A stretch of DNA of 64,000 bases from Candidatus Gemmiger stercorigallinarum (GCA_019119495.1 DWWX01000021.1:1-64000); one strand, 5' to 3'. Shown: positions 24,659-33,296, counted from the first letter of the stretch. Notes: generated by a model from the sequence alone, not told the origin. Program-made: numbers and translations.

Positions 24659-24699
24659 CCCGGACGGGAGAGCATAGAAAGGCCACAGGATCAATACCC

Positions 24700-24758
24700 C
24701 ACAGCGCCGTGCGGGCGCACAGCGGCCAGTGCCGCGCCACCCGCACGGCGCTGTGTTT
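24700..24758 (+). terminator. Long hairpin after the PBP gene, probable terminator
   Basis: Sixteen perfect bp (24700-24715 with 24740-24755) with an inner 5-bp stem in the 24-base loop. The T tract is short (TTT), so termination strength is uncertain. The remainder of 24759-24999 holds only the next promoter; no gene is seen. Confidence 0.6.
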
Positions 24759-24924
24759 GTGCGGCGTACTGCCCGCCCGGTGCGTGCGGATGCCTGCCGC
24801 TGCAAGACAGCCCGCAGCGGCGGGCCGACCTGTGCAAAAGCGACAAAATCCGCCGCCAACGCACAGCCGGCTTGTGCCACACGCTGAAAAGCGGGGCCGC
24901 GGCCCCCAAAACGGGCAAAATTGC

Positions 24925-24953
24925 TTGCACGCCGCGTACAGTCGTGGTATGAT
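24925..24953 (+). promoter_or_regulatory. Promoter of the ACT-hom operon
   Basis: TTGCAC-17-TATGAT, 47 bases before the ACT protein start. A good sigma-A match. Confidence 0.75.
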
Positions 24954-24999
24954 AATCCTTGTATGAAATACATTTGTGTACGGGAGGGAAACAAACAAC

Positions 25000-25428
25000 A
25001 TGAGCGAGCGCCGCTTTCTTTTGGTAGATACCTCGGTGCTGCCGGACGTGTTCCTCAAAGTGCTGGAGGCCAAGCAGCTGCTGGCCTCCGGCGAGGTGAC
25101 CAACATCTCGTCCGCGGCGCGCCGGGCAGGGATCTCCCGCAGCGCCTTTTATAAATACAAGGACTGTGTGTTCGACGCCGAGACCGGGCGCGAGACCATC
25201 ACCGTCATCGCCACGCTGCTGGATAAGACCGGCGCGCTGCAAAGCCTTTTGTCCGGCATCTCGTCGGCGGGGGCGTCCATCGTCACCATCACCCAGTCCC
25301 GGCCGGAAAACGGCACCGCCCAGGTGGAAGTCACCGTCCGCACCGGCATGATGCAGATGACCGTGGACAATCTGCTGACGCATCTTTCGCGCCAGCCCAA
25401 CGTCGTCGAAGTCCACCGCGGGGCCTGA
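25000..25428 (+). CDS. UPF0735-type ACT domain protein
   Basis: A 142-residue protein. The N-terminal half (LPDVFLKVLEAKQLLASGEV, then SSAARRAGISRSAFYKYKDCVF) is a helix-turn-helix-like segment characteristic of the UPF0735/PheB-like family. The C-terminal half (about 68-140, TITVIATLLDKTGALQSLLS) is an ACT domain, which binds amino acids. It stands just before homoserine dehydrogenase with 103 bases between, and likely shares its transcript. Together with its HTH-like part this suggests an amino-acid-responsive regulator of the Thr/Lys branch, but no biochemical role is established for the family. Confidence 0.88.
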   Translation: MSERRFLLVDTSVLPDVFLKVLEAKQLLASGEVTNISSAARRAGISRSAFYKYKDCVFDAETGRETITVIATLLDKTGALQSLLSGISSAGASIVTITQSRPENGTAQVEVTVRTGMMQMTVDNLLTHLSRQPNVVEVHRGA

Positions 25429-25531
25429 CGCCGCCCCGCATCAAAAACGCCCGGCCCGGCAGGCGCTGCCTGTGCGGGAAACCACAGCGGCGGGCCGCAG
25501 CCGCGCCGCAGCAAAAGGGGGAAGGGAACCT

Positions 25532-26749
25532 ATGGCAAAAATTGCGATCCTTGGTTTTGGCACCGTGGGCAGCGGCGTGCTGGAGGTCTGCCGCAAAAAC
25601 GCGGCCTCCATCGCCCGCCGCGCCGGCGAGCCGGTGGAGGTCAAATATATCCTGGACGTGCGGGACTTTTCCGCCAGCCCCGACGCCGCGCTGTTTGTCA
25701 AAGACCTGGATGTCATCCTGGCGGACCCGGAGGTGCGCGCCGTGGTCGAGACCATCGGCGGCACAAAGTTTGCCTACCCGTATGTGCGCCGCTGCCTGGA
25801 AAGCGGCCGCAGCGTCTGCACCAGCAACAAGGAGATGGTGGCCACCTACGGCGCCGAACTGCTGGCCCTGGCCAAGGCCCATGGCTGCGCCTTCCTGTTT
25901 GAGGCCAGCGTGGGCGGCGGCACGCCCATCATCACGCCGATGCACCAGTGCATGGCCGCCAACCACATCAGCCGCATCGAGGGCATCGTCAACGGCACCA
26001 CCAACTTTATGCTGACCAAGATGAAGCGGGACGGCATGCGCTTTGACGAGGCGCTCAAGCTGGCCCAGCAGCTGGGCTACGCCGAGACCAAGGACCCCGG
26101 CGACGACGTGGACGGCCGCGACGCCTGCCGCAAGATCGCCATTCTGGGCAGCCTGGCCTGCGGGCACCACATCTACCCGGACAACGTCCCCGCGCGGGGC
26201 ATCCGGGAGCTGACCCCGCTGGACGTCCGCGCGGCCGAAAGCCGCGACTGCGTGGTCAAGCTGATCGCCTGGTACCGCGAGGAAGCCGCCGGCAGCCTGG
26301 CCGCCGGCGTTGAGCCGATGCTGGTGCCGGAACACAACCAGCTGGCCGGCGTGGACGATGTGTTCAACGCCATCCTGGTCAAGGGCGATATGCTGGGCGA
26401 CGTGGTATTCTACGGCAAGGGCGCGGGCAAGCTGCCCACCGCCAGCGCCGTGGTGGCCGACGTGATCGACGCCCTGAAGGAGGGCGCCGCCATCCACGAC
26501 AGCCTGTTCTGGCAGCCGGCCGAAAAGCTGGACCACATGCTGCCGGACAACGCTGCTTACACCTGGCACCTGCGGGTGCGGGGCGCCGCCTACGGGCTCC
26601 GGCTGCCTTTGGAGCCGGTGCGCAGCGAGGGCGGCGAGACGGTCTACCGGGCGGACAACGCCACCCCCGCCCAGATCGATGCGCTGGCCGCCGAACTGCA
26701 GGCCCGCGGCTGCCAGCTGCTGCTGGCCATGAAACAGCTGGCCGAATAA
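25532..26749 (+). CDS. hom: Homoserine dehydrogenase
   Basis: A 405-residue enzyme reducing aspartate semialdehyde to homoserine, the branch leading to Thr and Met. The NAD(P) motif is ILGFGTVGSGV; the substrate region has EGIVNGTTNFMLTKM and the catalytic Lys/Asp segment AETKDPGDDVDGRDACRK. The C-terminal segment (about 340-405) resembles a reduced ACT domain, a little shorter than the usual 430-residue form, so feedback by threonine may be weak or differ. The ATG at 25532 has GGGGAAGGG upstream; the longer GTG frame is unsupported. It is followed by thrB and lysC; thrC is not in the window. Confidence 0.97.
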   Translation: MAKIAILGFGTVGSGVLEVCRKNAASIARRAGEPVEVKYILDVRDFSASPDAALFVKDLDVILADPEVRAVVETIGGTKFAYPYVRRCLESGRSVCTSNKEMVATYGAELLALAKAHGCAFLFEASVGGGTPIITPMHQCMAANHISRIEGIVNGTTNFMLTKMKRDGMRFDEALKLAQQLGYAETKDPGDDVDGRDACRKIAILGSLACGHHIYPDNVPARGIRELTPLDVRAAESRDCVVKLIAWYREEAAGSLAAGVEPMLVPEHNQLAGVDDVFNAILVKGDMLGDVVFYGKGAGKLPTASAVVADVIDALKEGAAIHDSLFWQPAEKLDHMLPDNAAYTWHLRVRGAAYGLRLPLEPVRSEGGETVYRADNATPAQIDALAAELQARGCQLLLAMKQLAE

Positions 26750-26773
26750 CGCCGGAAGGAGCTGCCGCATACC

Positions 26774-27670
26774 ATGATAACAGTCACCGTACCTGCCACC
26801 AGCGCCAACGTGGGCGCCGGCTTTGACGCGCTGGGGCTGGCGCTGTCCATGCACAACGTCTTTACCTTTGAGGAGTGCGACCACATCGACATCACCTCGG
26901 TGGACGGCACCCACGTGCCCGCCGGCAACAACAACCTGGTCTACCGCAGCGCCCGCGCCGTCTACGACCAGCTGGGCATCCCGCTGCCGGGCCTGCGCAT
27001 CACCCAGAAAAACGACATCCCCATGGCCCGCGGGCTGGGTTCCAGCTCCGCCTGCATCGTGGCGGGCATTTTGGGCGCCAACGCGCTGCTGGGCGGCCGG
27101 CTGACCCGCCGCCAGATGCTGACGCTGGCCACCGCCATCGAGGGCCACCCGGACAACGTGGCCCCCGCCATGCTGGGCGGCTTTGTCACCAGCGTTTACG
27201 ACGAGGGGCAGGTCTACACCGTCAAAAAGGACATCGATGAGGCGCTGGCCTTTGCGGCCTTTGTGCCGGATTTTCCGCTGCTGACCGCCAAGGCCCGCGC
27301 GGCGCTGCCCCAGATGGTCAGCCACAAGGACGCGGTCTACAACCTGTCCCGCGCGGCGCTGGCCACCGCGGCTTTCTGCGACGGCGACTACGAGCTGCTG
27401 GGCGTGGCCACCAAGGACGCGCTGCACCAGAGCTACCGCCTGCCGCTGATCCCCGGCGGGGACGAATTGTTTGATTTTGCACTTGACCTGGGGGCGCTGG
27501 CCGTGTATATTTCTGGTGCAGGGCCTACCATCATGGCGGTGGTCCGCCGCAGCGACAAAAACTTTTTCGAGCGCGCCGCCGCGGCACTGCCCCGGCACGA
27601 GACGCTGAAAGCTTTTACCGTTCACCGCCTGCTGGCCGACAATATCGGCGCCACCGTGCAGGGAACGTGA
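26774..27670 (+). CDS. thrB: Homoserine kinase
   Basis: A 298-residue GHMP-family kinase phosphorylating homoserine for threonine synthesis. N-terminal VPATSANVGAGFDALGLAL and the ATP loop ARGLGSSSACIVAG are the family signatures; the C-terminal motif GAGPTIMAV is also present. It lies 24 bases after hom and was likely transcribed with it. Start ATG, with GGAAGGAG 12 or more bases upstream. Confidence 0.97.
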   Translation: MITVTVPATSANVGAGFDALGLALSMHNVFTFEECDHIDITSVDGTHVPAGNNNLVYRSARAVYDQLGIPLPGLRITQKNDIPMARGLGSSSACIVAGILGANALLGGRLTRRQMLTLATAIEGHPDNVAPAMLGGFVTSVYDEGQVYTVKKDIDEALAFAAFVPDFPLLTAKARAALPQMVSHKDAVYNLSRAALATAAFCDGDYELLGVATKDALHQSYRLPLIPGGDELFDFALDLGALAVYISGAGPTIMAVVRRSDKNFFERAAAALPRHETLKAFTVHRLLADNIGATVQGT

Positions 27671-27787
27671 GCATATACAAAACGTGCCGCCCCGCTGCCG
27701 CCCGGCAGCGGAACGGCGCAGGCCGGAGAGGCAGGCCGTCCGGCGGCGCCCCCGGCAAGCAAGACGAAAAGGGGAGGACAGAAACGA

Positions 27788-28993
27788 ATGGGACTTATTG
27801 TGCAAAAGTTTGGCGGTACCTCGGTCAGGGACCGCAGCCGCATTTTTAATGTGGCGCGCATTGTGGCCAACACCCGCAAGGCCGGCAACGACGTGGTGGT
27901 GGTGGTATCCGCCCAGGGCGATACCACCGACGACCTGATCGCCAAGGCGGCCGAGATCAGCGCAAACCCCTCTGACCGGGAGATGGATATGCTGCTTTCC
28001 ACCGGCGAGCAGATCTCCATCGCGCTGCTGACCATGGCGCTGCAGGAGCTGGGGATCTCGGCCATCAGCCTGACCGGCTGGCAGGCCGGCTTTGCCACCA
28101 ACCGCGCCTACACCAAGGCACGCATCCGCCGCATCAACACCGAGCGGCTGGAAAGCGAGCTGGCCCGCAACCGCGTGGTGGTGGTGGCAGGCTTCCAGGG
28201 CCTGAACCGCAACGACGATATCACCACCCTGGGCCGCGGCGGCAGCGATACCAGCGCCGTGGCGCTGGCGGCCGCGCTGCACGCCGACCGCTGCCAGATT
28301 TACACCGACGTGGAGGGCGTTTACACCGCCGACCCCCGCAAGCTGCCCAAAGCCACCAAGCTCAAAGAGATCACCTTTGACGAGATGCTGGAGCTGGCCA
28401 GCCTGGGCGCCCAGGTGCTGAACAACCGCAGCGTGGAGCTTGCCAAGAAATACGGGGTGGAGCTGGAAGTGCTTTCCAGCCTGAACCCCATGCCCGGTAC
28501 TGTTGTGAAGGAGGAAACCAAAGTGGAAGGTATGCTGATCAAGGGCGTCGCCAAGGACGAGAACGTCGCCGTCATTTCGATTCTGGAGGTGCCGGATGTG
28601 CCCGGCATGTCCTTCAAGGTGTTCAGCCTGCTGGCGCAGCGCAACATCAATGTGGATATCATCCTGCAAAGCTCCGGCCGCGGCAACAATAAGGACCTGA
28701 CCTTTACCGTGCCCCTGACCGAAGCCCAGACCGCCATCTCGGTGCTGGAGGAAAACAAGAACCGCTTTGGCGGCGGCGCCATCTCGCTCAGCACCGAATA
28801 CGCCAAGGTGTCCATCGTGGGCGCCGGCATGCAGAGCCATTCCGGCGTGGCCTCCACCATGTTCGAGGCGCTGTTCAACCAGGGCATCAACATCCATATG
28901 ATCTCCACCAGCGAGATCAAGATCAGCGTCATCATCGACAAGACCGACGCGGACCGCGCCGTGGCGGCCATCCACGACGCCTTCATCCACTGA
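27788..28993 (+). CDS. lysC: Aspartate kinase
   Basis: A 401-residue monofunctional enzyme catalysing the first step of the Asp family (Lys, Thr, Met). The kinase domain (1-245) begins VQKFGGTSVRD and contains TLGRGGSDTSAVALA. Two ACT domains follow (about 265-335 and 345-401), which bind lysine and/or threonine for feedback control. It is read after thrB with 117 bases between and ends at a strong terminator. In Bacillus the lysC beta subunit starts internally; an ATG near 28528 (VEGMLIKGV) with AAGGAGG about 20 bases upstream could serve similarly. Confidence 0.97.
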   Translation: MGLIVQKFGGTSVRDRSRIFNVARIVANTRKAGNDVVVVVSAQGDTTDDLIAKAAEISANPSDREMDMLLSTGEQISIALLTMALQELGISAISLTGWQAGFATNRAYTKARIRRINTERLESELARNRVVVVAGFQGLNRNDDITTLGRGGSDTSAVALAAALHADRCQIYTDVEGVYTADPRKLPKATKLKEITFDEMLELASLGAQVLNNRSVELAKKYGVELEVLSSLNPMPGTVVKEETKVEGMLIKGVAKDENVAVISILEVPDVPGMSFKVFSLLAQRNINVDIILQSSGRGNNKDLTFTVPLTEAQTAISVLEENKNRFGGGAISLSTEYAKVSIVGAGMQSHSGVASTMFEALFNQGINIHMISTSEIKISVIIDKTDADRAVAAIHDAFIH

Positions 28994-29043
28994 GAACACG
29001 GTCCGCCGCCGGCGGCCAAATAGCTGAAAAAAGTTTTTTTTCG

Positions 29044-29073
29044 TGCCCCGCTCTTGCAGGCGGGGCATTTTTT
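29044..29073 (+). terminator. Terminator of the hom-thrB-lysC operon
   Basis: An 8-bp GC stem with an 8-base loop followed by six T residues. Confidence 0.9.
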
Positions 29074-29120
29074 GTCGGCCGTTTGCAGACAAGAGCGGAT
29101 ATCGGAATTATCTTTTGTTA

Positions 29121-29150
29121 TTGACAGCCCTGCCTGCCATCCCCCATAAT
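29121..29150 (+). promoter_or_regulatory. Promoter of the PadR-like gene
   Basis: TTGACA-18-CATAAT, about 60 bases before the GTG start. Confidence 0.65.
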
Positions 29151-29212
29151 ATCTCTGTCGCAGGCCATTGCGGAGCAGAGAGAAATGCGGCCTGACGGGA
29201 AAGGGGAGCGCC

Positions 29213-29593
29213 GTGCCGCGCAAATTGCACCATATCTACGAGACCAAAAAAGGGCGTGAGATCCTGCGGATGCAGACGCTGGACATGCTGGTGCTGGCGC
29301 TGCTCAGCAGCAGCACCATGTGCGCGCCGGAACTTCTGGCCCGTATGGGCGAGCTGACCGACAACGCGCTGGCATACGTCAAGCTGCAGACGCCGCTCAG
29401 CCGGCTGGAACGGCAGGGCTATATCTGCCGGGCCAAGACCCCGCCCGGCGGTATGGCAGCGCGGGTGTATTTTGCCATCACCCCGGACGGCTGGCGGTAT
29501 CTCGGCTACCTGACCACCGAGTTCCGCCGTTTTACCGGGGCGGTGGAGTCCATTTTGGAGCAGATCCCGCCGCAGCAGCGCAGGGCTGAGTGA
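29213..29593 (+). CDS. PadR-like winged-helix regulator
   Basis: A 126-residue protein. The winged helix covers about 15-90: MLVLALLSSSTMCAPELLARM, then TPLSRLERQGYICRAKTPPGGMAARVYFAITPDGWRYL, which follows the PadR pattern of helix-recognition-wing-YxLTxxG. The C-terminal helix is short. The start is GTG at 29213 with AAGGGGAG just upstream. It is monocistronic, convergent with the phosphate operon and divergent from nothing, so its target is unclear and may be itself. Confidence 0.75.
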   Translation: MPRKLHHIYETKKGREILRMQTLDMLVLALLSSSTMCAPELLARMGELTDNALAYVKLQTPLSRLERQGYICRAKTPPGGMAARVYFAITPDGWRYLGYLTTEFRRFTGAVESILEQIPPQQRRAE

Positions 29594-29608
29594 CGGGAAC
29601 ATAAAACG

Positions 29609-29644
29609 GGGCCGGGCCCTTGCCAAACGGCAAAGGCCCGGCCC
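29609..29644. terminator. Bidirectional terminator between the PadR-like and DUF47 genes
   Basis: A 10-bp GC stem, a mismatch, then five more bp around an AAAC loop. AAAA precedes it on the + strand, giving TTTT on the minus strand for the DUF47 gene; TTT follows on the + strand. Confidence 0.8.
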
Positions 29645-29711
29645 TGTTTCAATCAAGGAAGAAATGGCATCTGCGTCCGGGCAAAGCCCGGAACATCAGA
29701 AAAGGCAGAAA

Positions 29712-30335
29712 TCAGGTGTTTTTCATCACGATGCTCTCGACGGCGTCGGCCACGTGCTCGCAGGCGTCGGCGCATTTTTCCAGGTAGATGTAGATCTCAC
29801 GCCAGGTGATGATGACGATGGGGTCGGTGCAGGTGGTGTGCAGCTTGCGCATGGCGGCAATAAACAGCTTGTCGGCCTGCTCCTCCATGGTGTTGATGTG
29901 GATGATATGCTCCCGCAGCTTTTTGGAGTGATGGAAGTCCGAAAACTCGTTCATCAGCATGCGGACTTCCTCGCAGCAGCGGATCAGCACGGCGCCCAGC
30001 TCAATGGCGTCGGGGCGCATGACCTGGATGTTGTTGCAGTACATCCGCACCAGCACGTCCTCGATCTTGTCCACCACTTCGTCCAGGCTCTGGCTCAGCA
30101 GGATGATGTCCTCCCGCTCAATGGGGGTGATGAACGCGCGGGCCAGCACGTTGGAAAGCTCGTGCTTTTTGCCGTCGGCGGCGTGCTCCACCTGGTGCAG
30201 GCCGTCCAGCTTTTCGTGCAAATGCTCCGGGTCAAAGTTCTTGAAGGCTTCTTCCAGGTAGTGCGCAGCCTCGCAGGCGCAGGAGGCGCAGGCGATAAAG
30301 TTATCGAAATAGAAGGCGTCTTGCTTTTTTGACAT
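29712..30335 (-). CDS. PhoU-like DUF47 protein
   Basis: A 207-residue all-helical protein of the DUF47/PhoU-like family, often encoded with PiT phosphate transporters and thought to adjust their activity. It is rich in acidic and His residues, with repeats resembling PhoU metal-binding motifs (LDEVVDKIEDVL, MEEQADKLF, CADACEHVADAVES). The ATG at 30335 (MSKKQD) follows AAAGGAG at eight bases; a GTG nine bases further upstream would sit inside that site. It is downstream of pit in the same operon, separated by 120 bases that contain a small hairpin (30358-30387). Confidence 0.9.
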   Translation of the reverse strand: MSKKQDAFYFDNFIACASCACEAAHYLEEAFKNFDPEHLHEKLDGLHQVEHAADGKKHELSNVLARAFITPIEREDIILLSQSLDEVVDKIEDVLVRMYCNNIQVMRPDAIELGAVLIRCCEEVRMLMNEFSDFHHSKKLREHIIHINTMEEQADKLFIAAMRKLHTTCTDPIVIITWREIYIYLEKCADACEHVADAVESIVMKNT

Positions 30336-30455
30336 AAAGGCCACTCCTTTTTATATGGCGGCGCGCTGCTTGCAGCAGATGCGCCGCGTGCCGGCCAGCG
30401 GCTTGCCGTTGCGGGCCGCCGGCAGGATACTACAGTAACTTGCCGGTTTCCGCGC

Positions 30456-31508
30456 TTAGAAGATCGCCATAAACAGCTTTGCCATCACAAAGCTGATCAG
30501 GCCGCAGCCGGGAAAGGTGAACACCCAGGTCAGCATCATGTCCTTGACCACGCCGAAGTTGATGGCGCTTAACCGCTTGACGGCGCCTACGCCCATAATG
30601 GCGCTGGTCTTGGTGTGGGTGGTGGACACCGGGATGCCGAACAGGCTGGAGATCAGCAGGCACAGCGCGCCCGAAAGGTCGGCTGCAAAGCCCTGGTATT
30701 TTTCCAGCTTGACCATGTCCATGCCCACGGCCTTGATGATCTTCTCGCCGCCCACGCTGGTGCCGATGCTCATCACGGCGCTGCACAAAAGCATCAGCCA
30801 GATGGGGATGGTCACGCCGGCCACGCTGTTCATGCCGTTGCTGAAGGCCACGCCCAAAAACAGCACGCCGATAAATTTCTGGCCGTCCTGGGCGCCGTGC
30901 ATAAAGCTCATGGCGGCGGCGCCAAAGATTTCGGCCCCGGTAAAGAACTTGTTGGTGTGGCGCCGGTCCATGTTTGCGCACAGAATGGTCAGCCCTTTGC
31001 AGACCACCCAGCCAATGGCAAAGCCCATGGCCAGGCTGGCCACCAGACCGTACAGCACCTTGACCCACTCGTTCATGTTGATGCCGCCCACGCCGTTCTG
31101 GATGGCGATGGCCGCGCCGGACAGACCGGCGATCAGGCTGTGGCTCTCGCTGGTGGGGATGCCGAACACCGACGCCGTGACACTGTACACCACAATGGAG
31201 AACAGCGCCGCGCACAGGGCGATCAGCGCCTCGTGGGTGTCGCCGCCGAAATCCACCATGTTGCTGATGGTGGACGCCACCGAGCTGTTGATCTGCGTCA
31301 TCACCAGAACGCCCAGAAAGTTGAACACCGCGCTGAGCAGAATGGCCGGGCGCGGCGCCATGCACCGGGTGGTGATACAGGTGGCGATGGCGTTGGGGGC
31401 GTCGGTCCATCCGTTGACGAAGATGACGCCCAGCGTCAGGACCACGGTGATCAAAAGCACCGGGCTTTGCGACATGGCGCTGACAAAATACGAAAATGAT
31501 ACATCCAT
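30456..31508 (-). CDS. pit: PiT-family inorganic phosphate transporter
   Basis: A 350-residue membrane permease with about ten hydrophobic segments. The duplicated PiT signature is clear: GWTDAPNAIATCI near the N-terminus and SFMHGAQDGQK in the second half, with the matching SVFGIPTSESHSLIAG and SLFGIPVSTTHTKTSAIMG repeats. It brings in phosphate (or metal-phosphate) with H+ or Na+. ATG start; the ribosome site GGCAGG is weak. The gene has a leader of roughly 250 bases with an intrinsic terminator, and is followed by DUF47. Confidence 0.95.
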   Translation of the reverse strand: MDVSFSYFVSAMSQSPVLLITVVLTLGVIFVNGWTDAPNAIATCITTRCMAPRPAILLSAVFNFLGVLVMTQINSSVASTISNMVDFGGDTHEALIALCAALFSIVVYSVTASVFGIPTSESHSLIAGLSGAAIAIQNGVGGINMNEWVKVLYGLVASLAMGFAIGWVVCKGLTILCANMDRRHTNKFFTGAEIFGAAAMSFMHGAQDGQKFIGVLFLGVAFSNGMNSVAGVTIPIWLMLLCSAVMSIGTSVGGEKIIKAVGMDMVKLEKYQGFAADLSGALCLLISSLFGIPVSTTHTKTSAIMGVGAVKRLSAINFGVVKDMMLTWVFTFPGCGLISFVMAKLFMAIF

Positions 31509-31647
31509 ATACGATACCTGCCTTGCGTTGGGCCGGAAGCCGCCGGGACCGGTTGGGACCGGGAATGGGGGCGGTCAAAAACCAGAAGGGCAGGGCAGCC
31601 GGCCGGAACTCGCGTTGCATCCGCACGGGCGCGGAGGGACGGCTGCG

Positions 31648-31685
31648 AAAAAAAAGACCGGCCCTCAGGAAAAGGAGGCCGGCCT
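31648..31685 (-). terminator. Terminator inside the pit leader (candidate attenuator)
   Basis: On the minus strand a 9-bp GC stem (one G-U pair) with a 13-base loop is followed by eight T residues. It lies about 140 bases upstream of pit and no minus-strand gene lies before it, so it can only stop transcripts heading into pit. Confidence 0.8.
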
Positions 31686-31766
31686 GCGGGGTTCAATTGA
31701 TCAAAAGCTCCCGTCTGCGCCCGGGAAGGCGCACGGCAGGCAATTCCGCTTCATCCTGACGTATCA

Positions 31767-31795
31767 AGGGTAACACTAAAATGCAACTGCGTCAA
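31767..31795 (-). promoter_or_regulatory. Candidate pit promoter
   Basis: Minus-strand TTGACG-17-TACCCT; the -10 is weak. TTGCAT-17-TACGTC slightly downstream is an alternative. The gap 31509-32131 otherwise contains the leader terminator, the repeats at 31804-31866 and the + strand promoter at 32043; no gene is seen. Confidence 0.4.
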
Positions 31796-31803
31796 TAGAA
31801 AAT

Positions 31804-31866
31804 AAAAAACTGGTCAAAAAACTGTAAAATCATGCGAAAAAAGAGCGCATCCCGCCAAAAAAACTG
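31804..31866 (-). repeat. CAGTTTTTT repeats upstream of the pit promoter
   Basis: On the minus strand CAGTTTTTT occurs at 31804-31812 and 31816-31824 (12-bp period), just upstream of the -35, and a third copy lies at 31857-31866. Direct repeats near one helical turn suggest a regulator site. Confidence 0.5.
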
Positions 31867-32042
31867 TCATCCTGAAAAAAATGCAGACCCCGCGCGGCGG
31901 AGCGGGAGGTGCCGGGCTGCCTTGCCGGGACCGGACAATGCCGGGGATCTCTCCGCTGCCGCCCCGGGGCGGCAGCCCGGCACCCATTGCAGACAAATTG
32001 TGTAAAATTTGCGCAAAACGCCGCAGATATCACAAGATATAT

Positions 32043-32071
32043 TTGACGCGGACGGAAAAATCGTGTATGAT
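32043..32071 (+). promoter_or_regulatory. Promoter of the MarR operon
   Basis: TTGACG-17-TATGAT; a strong sigma-A match. Confidence 0.78.
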
Positions 32072-32131
32072 AGAAGAAAGTTCGCCAGTGAACTGATGGG
32101 CGCGGGCGGACGGGAACAGGCAGGGATCGGC

Positions 32132-32572
32132 ATGCTGCAAAATGATATCTTGTTGGTGGTGCAGGGCGCGCGCCGGATGCTGGAGCACGCCAGCCAGGGG
32201 CTGCTGCGCCAGAGCGGGCTGCGCCTTGTGGAGCTGGACGTGCTGTGCTTTCTGGCAAACGCCGGCGCCGGTGATACCGCCAGGGACATCAGCGAGGCGC
32301 GCAAGATCTCCAAGGCGCATATCTCCAAGGCGGTGGACAATCTCCGCCGCGCCGGGTGCATCACGCTGCGCCACGACGAGGAGGACCGCCGCTGCCTGCA
32401 TCTCAGCCTGACGCCGCAGGGCCGCGCCTACGCCGACGCCTACTTTGAGGTGCGCCGCGGCGTTGCCTGCCGGCTGATGGAGGGCATCAGCCCGGAGGAA
32501 CAGCGGCTGATCCACACCGCGCTGCAAAAAATGTACCGCAACATCCAGCAGGTGGACGGCGGCACGAAATGA
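32132..32572 (+). CDS. MarR-family transcriptional regulator
   Basis: A 146-residue winged-helix dimeric repressor. The DNA-recognition part RDISEARKISKAHISKAVDNLRRAGCI and the wing LRHDEEDRRCLHLSLTPQG are typical. MarR proteins usually respond to small phenolics, metals or redox and control nearby genes; here the next gene (36-base gap) encodes a cytidylate-kinase-like protein. Two in-frame ATGs are possible, 32096 and 32132; neither has a strong ribosome site. I chose 32132 because the added 12 residues are Gly-rich and outside the family. Confidence 0.88.
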   Translation: MLQNDILLVVQGARRMLEHASQGLLRQSGLRLVELDVLCFLANAGAGDTARDISEARKISKAHISKAVDNLRRAGCITLRHDEEDRRCLHLSLTPQGRAYADAYFEVRRGVACRLMEGISPEEQRLIHTALQKMYRNIQQVDGGTK

Positions 32573-32608
32573 CGGACCCGGCCAACCGGGCCGAATGGAG
32601 GAGTTTCC

Positions 32609-33217
32609 ATGAGATCCATTGCCATTGAACGGGAATTTGGCAGCGGCGGCCGGGAGGTCGGCCGCCTGGCGGCCCAGCTGCTGGGCGTGCCCTTTTACGA
32701 CGGCGAGCTGCTGCTGGACGCAGCCGAACACGGCGGTGCAGATCTGAGCCGCCTGCGCAATTTTGACGAGCGCCAGGCCGGCAGCCTGCTGTATGACCTG
32801 GCGCTGGCAGGCAGCCCCAACCAGTACAGCGAGCGCACCAGCCTGCACGAGATGTTTGCCACTTTGCAGAATACCATCCGCCGCCTGGCGGGGGAGGGGC
32901 CGGCGGTGTTTATCGGCCGCTGCTCCACCGACGCGCTTTCCGGCCGCGACGGCGGCCCGCGGGCGCTGCGCACCTTTATCTATGCCTCTGACGCCGAGGC
33001 CCGCTGTGCCCGCGTGATGGAGACCGAGGGGGTGGGGGAGAGCGAAGCCCGCCGCATGATCCGCCACAAGGACAAGGAGCGGGAGCAGTATTTCCGCTAC
33101 TTTACCCAGAAGAACTGGGGCGACCGCACCAACTACGACATTCAGCTGAACACCTCGGTCCTGCCCGCACAGCAGTGCGCCGAGCTTTTGGCCGAGATGG
33201 CCCGCCGGCTGCCGTAA
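32609..33217 (+). CDS. Cytidylate kinase-like family protein
   Basis: A 202-residue P-loop protein of the Cytidylate_kin2 type (PF13189). Its loop REFGSGGREVGRLAAQLL is the family variant of Walker A in which the Lys-Ser/Thr is replaced by Arg-Glu, followed by LGVPFYDGELL, and later FIGRCSTDAL and RMIRHKDKEREQYFRYFT for the lid. Such proteins are common beside regulators in gut Firmicutes; substrate is unproven. ATG with GGAGGAG upstream; same operon as the MarR gene. Confidence 0.85.
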   Translation: MRSIAIEREFGSGGREVGRLAAQLLGVPFYDGELLLDAAEHGGADLSRLRNFDERQAGSLLYDLALAGSPNQYSERTSLHEMFATLQNTIRRLAGEGPAVFIGRCSTDALSGRDGGPRALRTFIYASDAEARCARVMETEGVGESEARRMIRHKDKEREQYFRYFTQKNWGDRTNYDIQLNTSVLPAQQCAELLAEMARRLP

Positions 33218-33296
33218 GGCGGAACAGACGGCGGCTGCAAGGCCCAAAACCGACCGCGAAAAAGAGAGCAGTATGCAAACGGAAAAGGAGGCAGCC

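Noticed and set aside
24700-24758. Hairpin as a small RNA gene
   Set aside because: No promoter lies directly before it and its position right after the PBP gene is better explained as a terminator.
25331-29092. A 1253-codon open frame on the minus strand opposite the ACT, hom, thrB and lysC genes
   Set aside because: It is antisense to four well-supported genes, is rich in His/Gln/Gly/Ala low-complexity typical of GC-rich shadows, and has no ribosome site or recognisable domain.
32609-33217. Cytidylate-kinase-like protein as catalytically dead because the P-loop Lys is missing
   Set aside because: The GSGGRE variant is the normal motif of this subfamily, so it is not evidence of decay.
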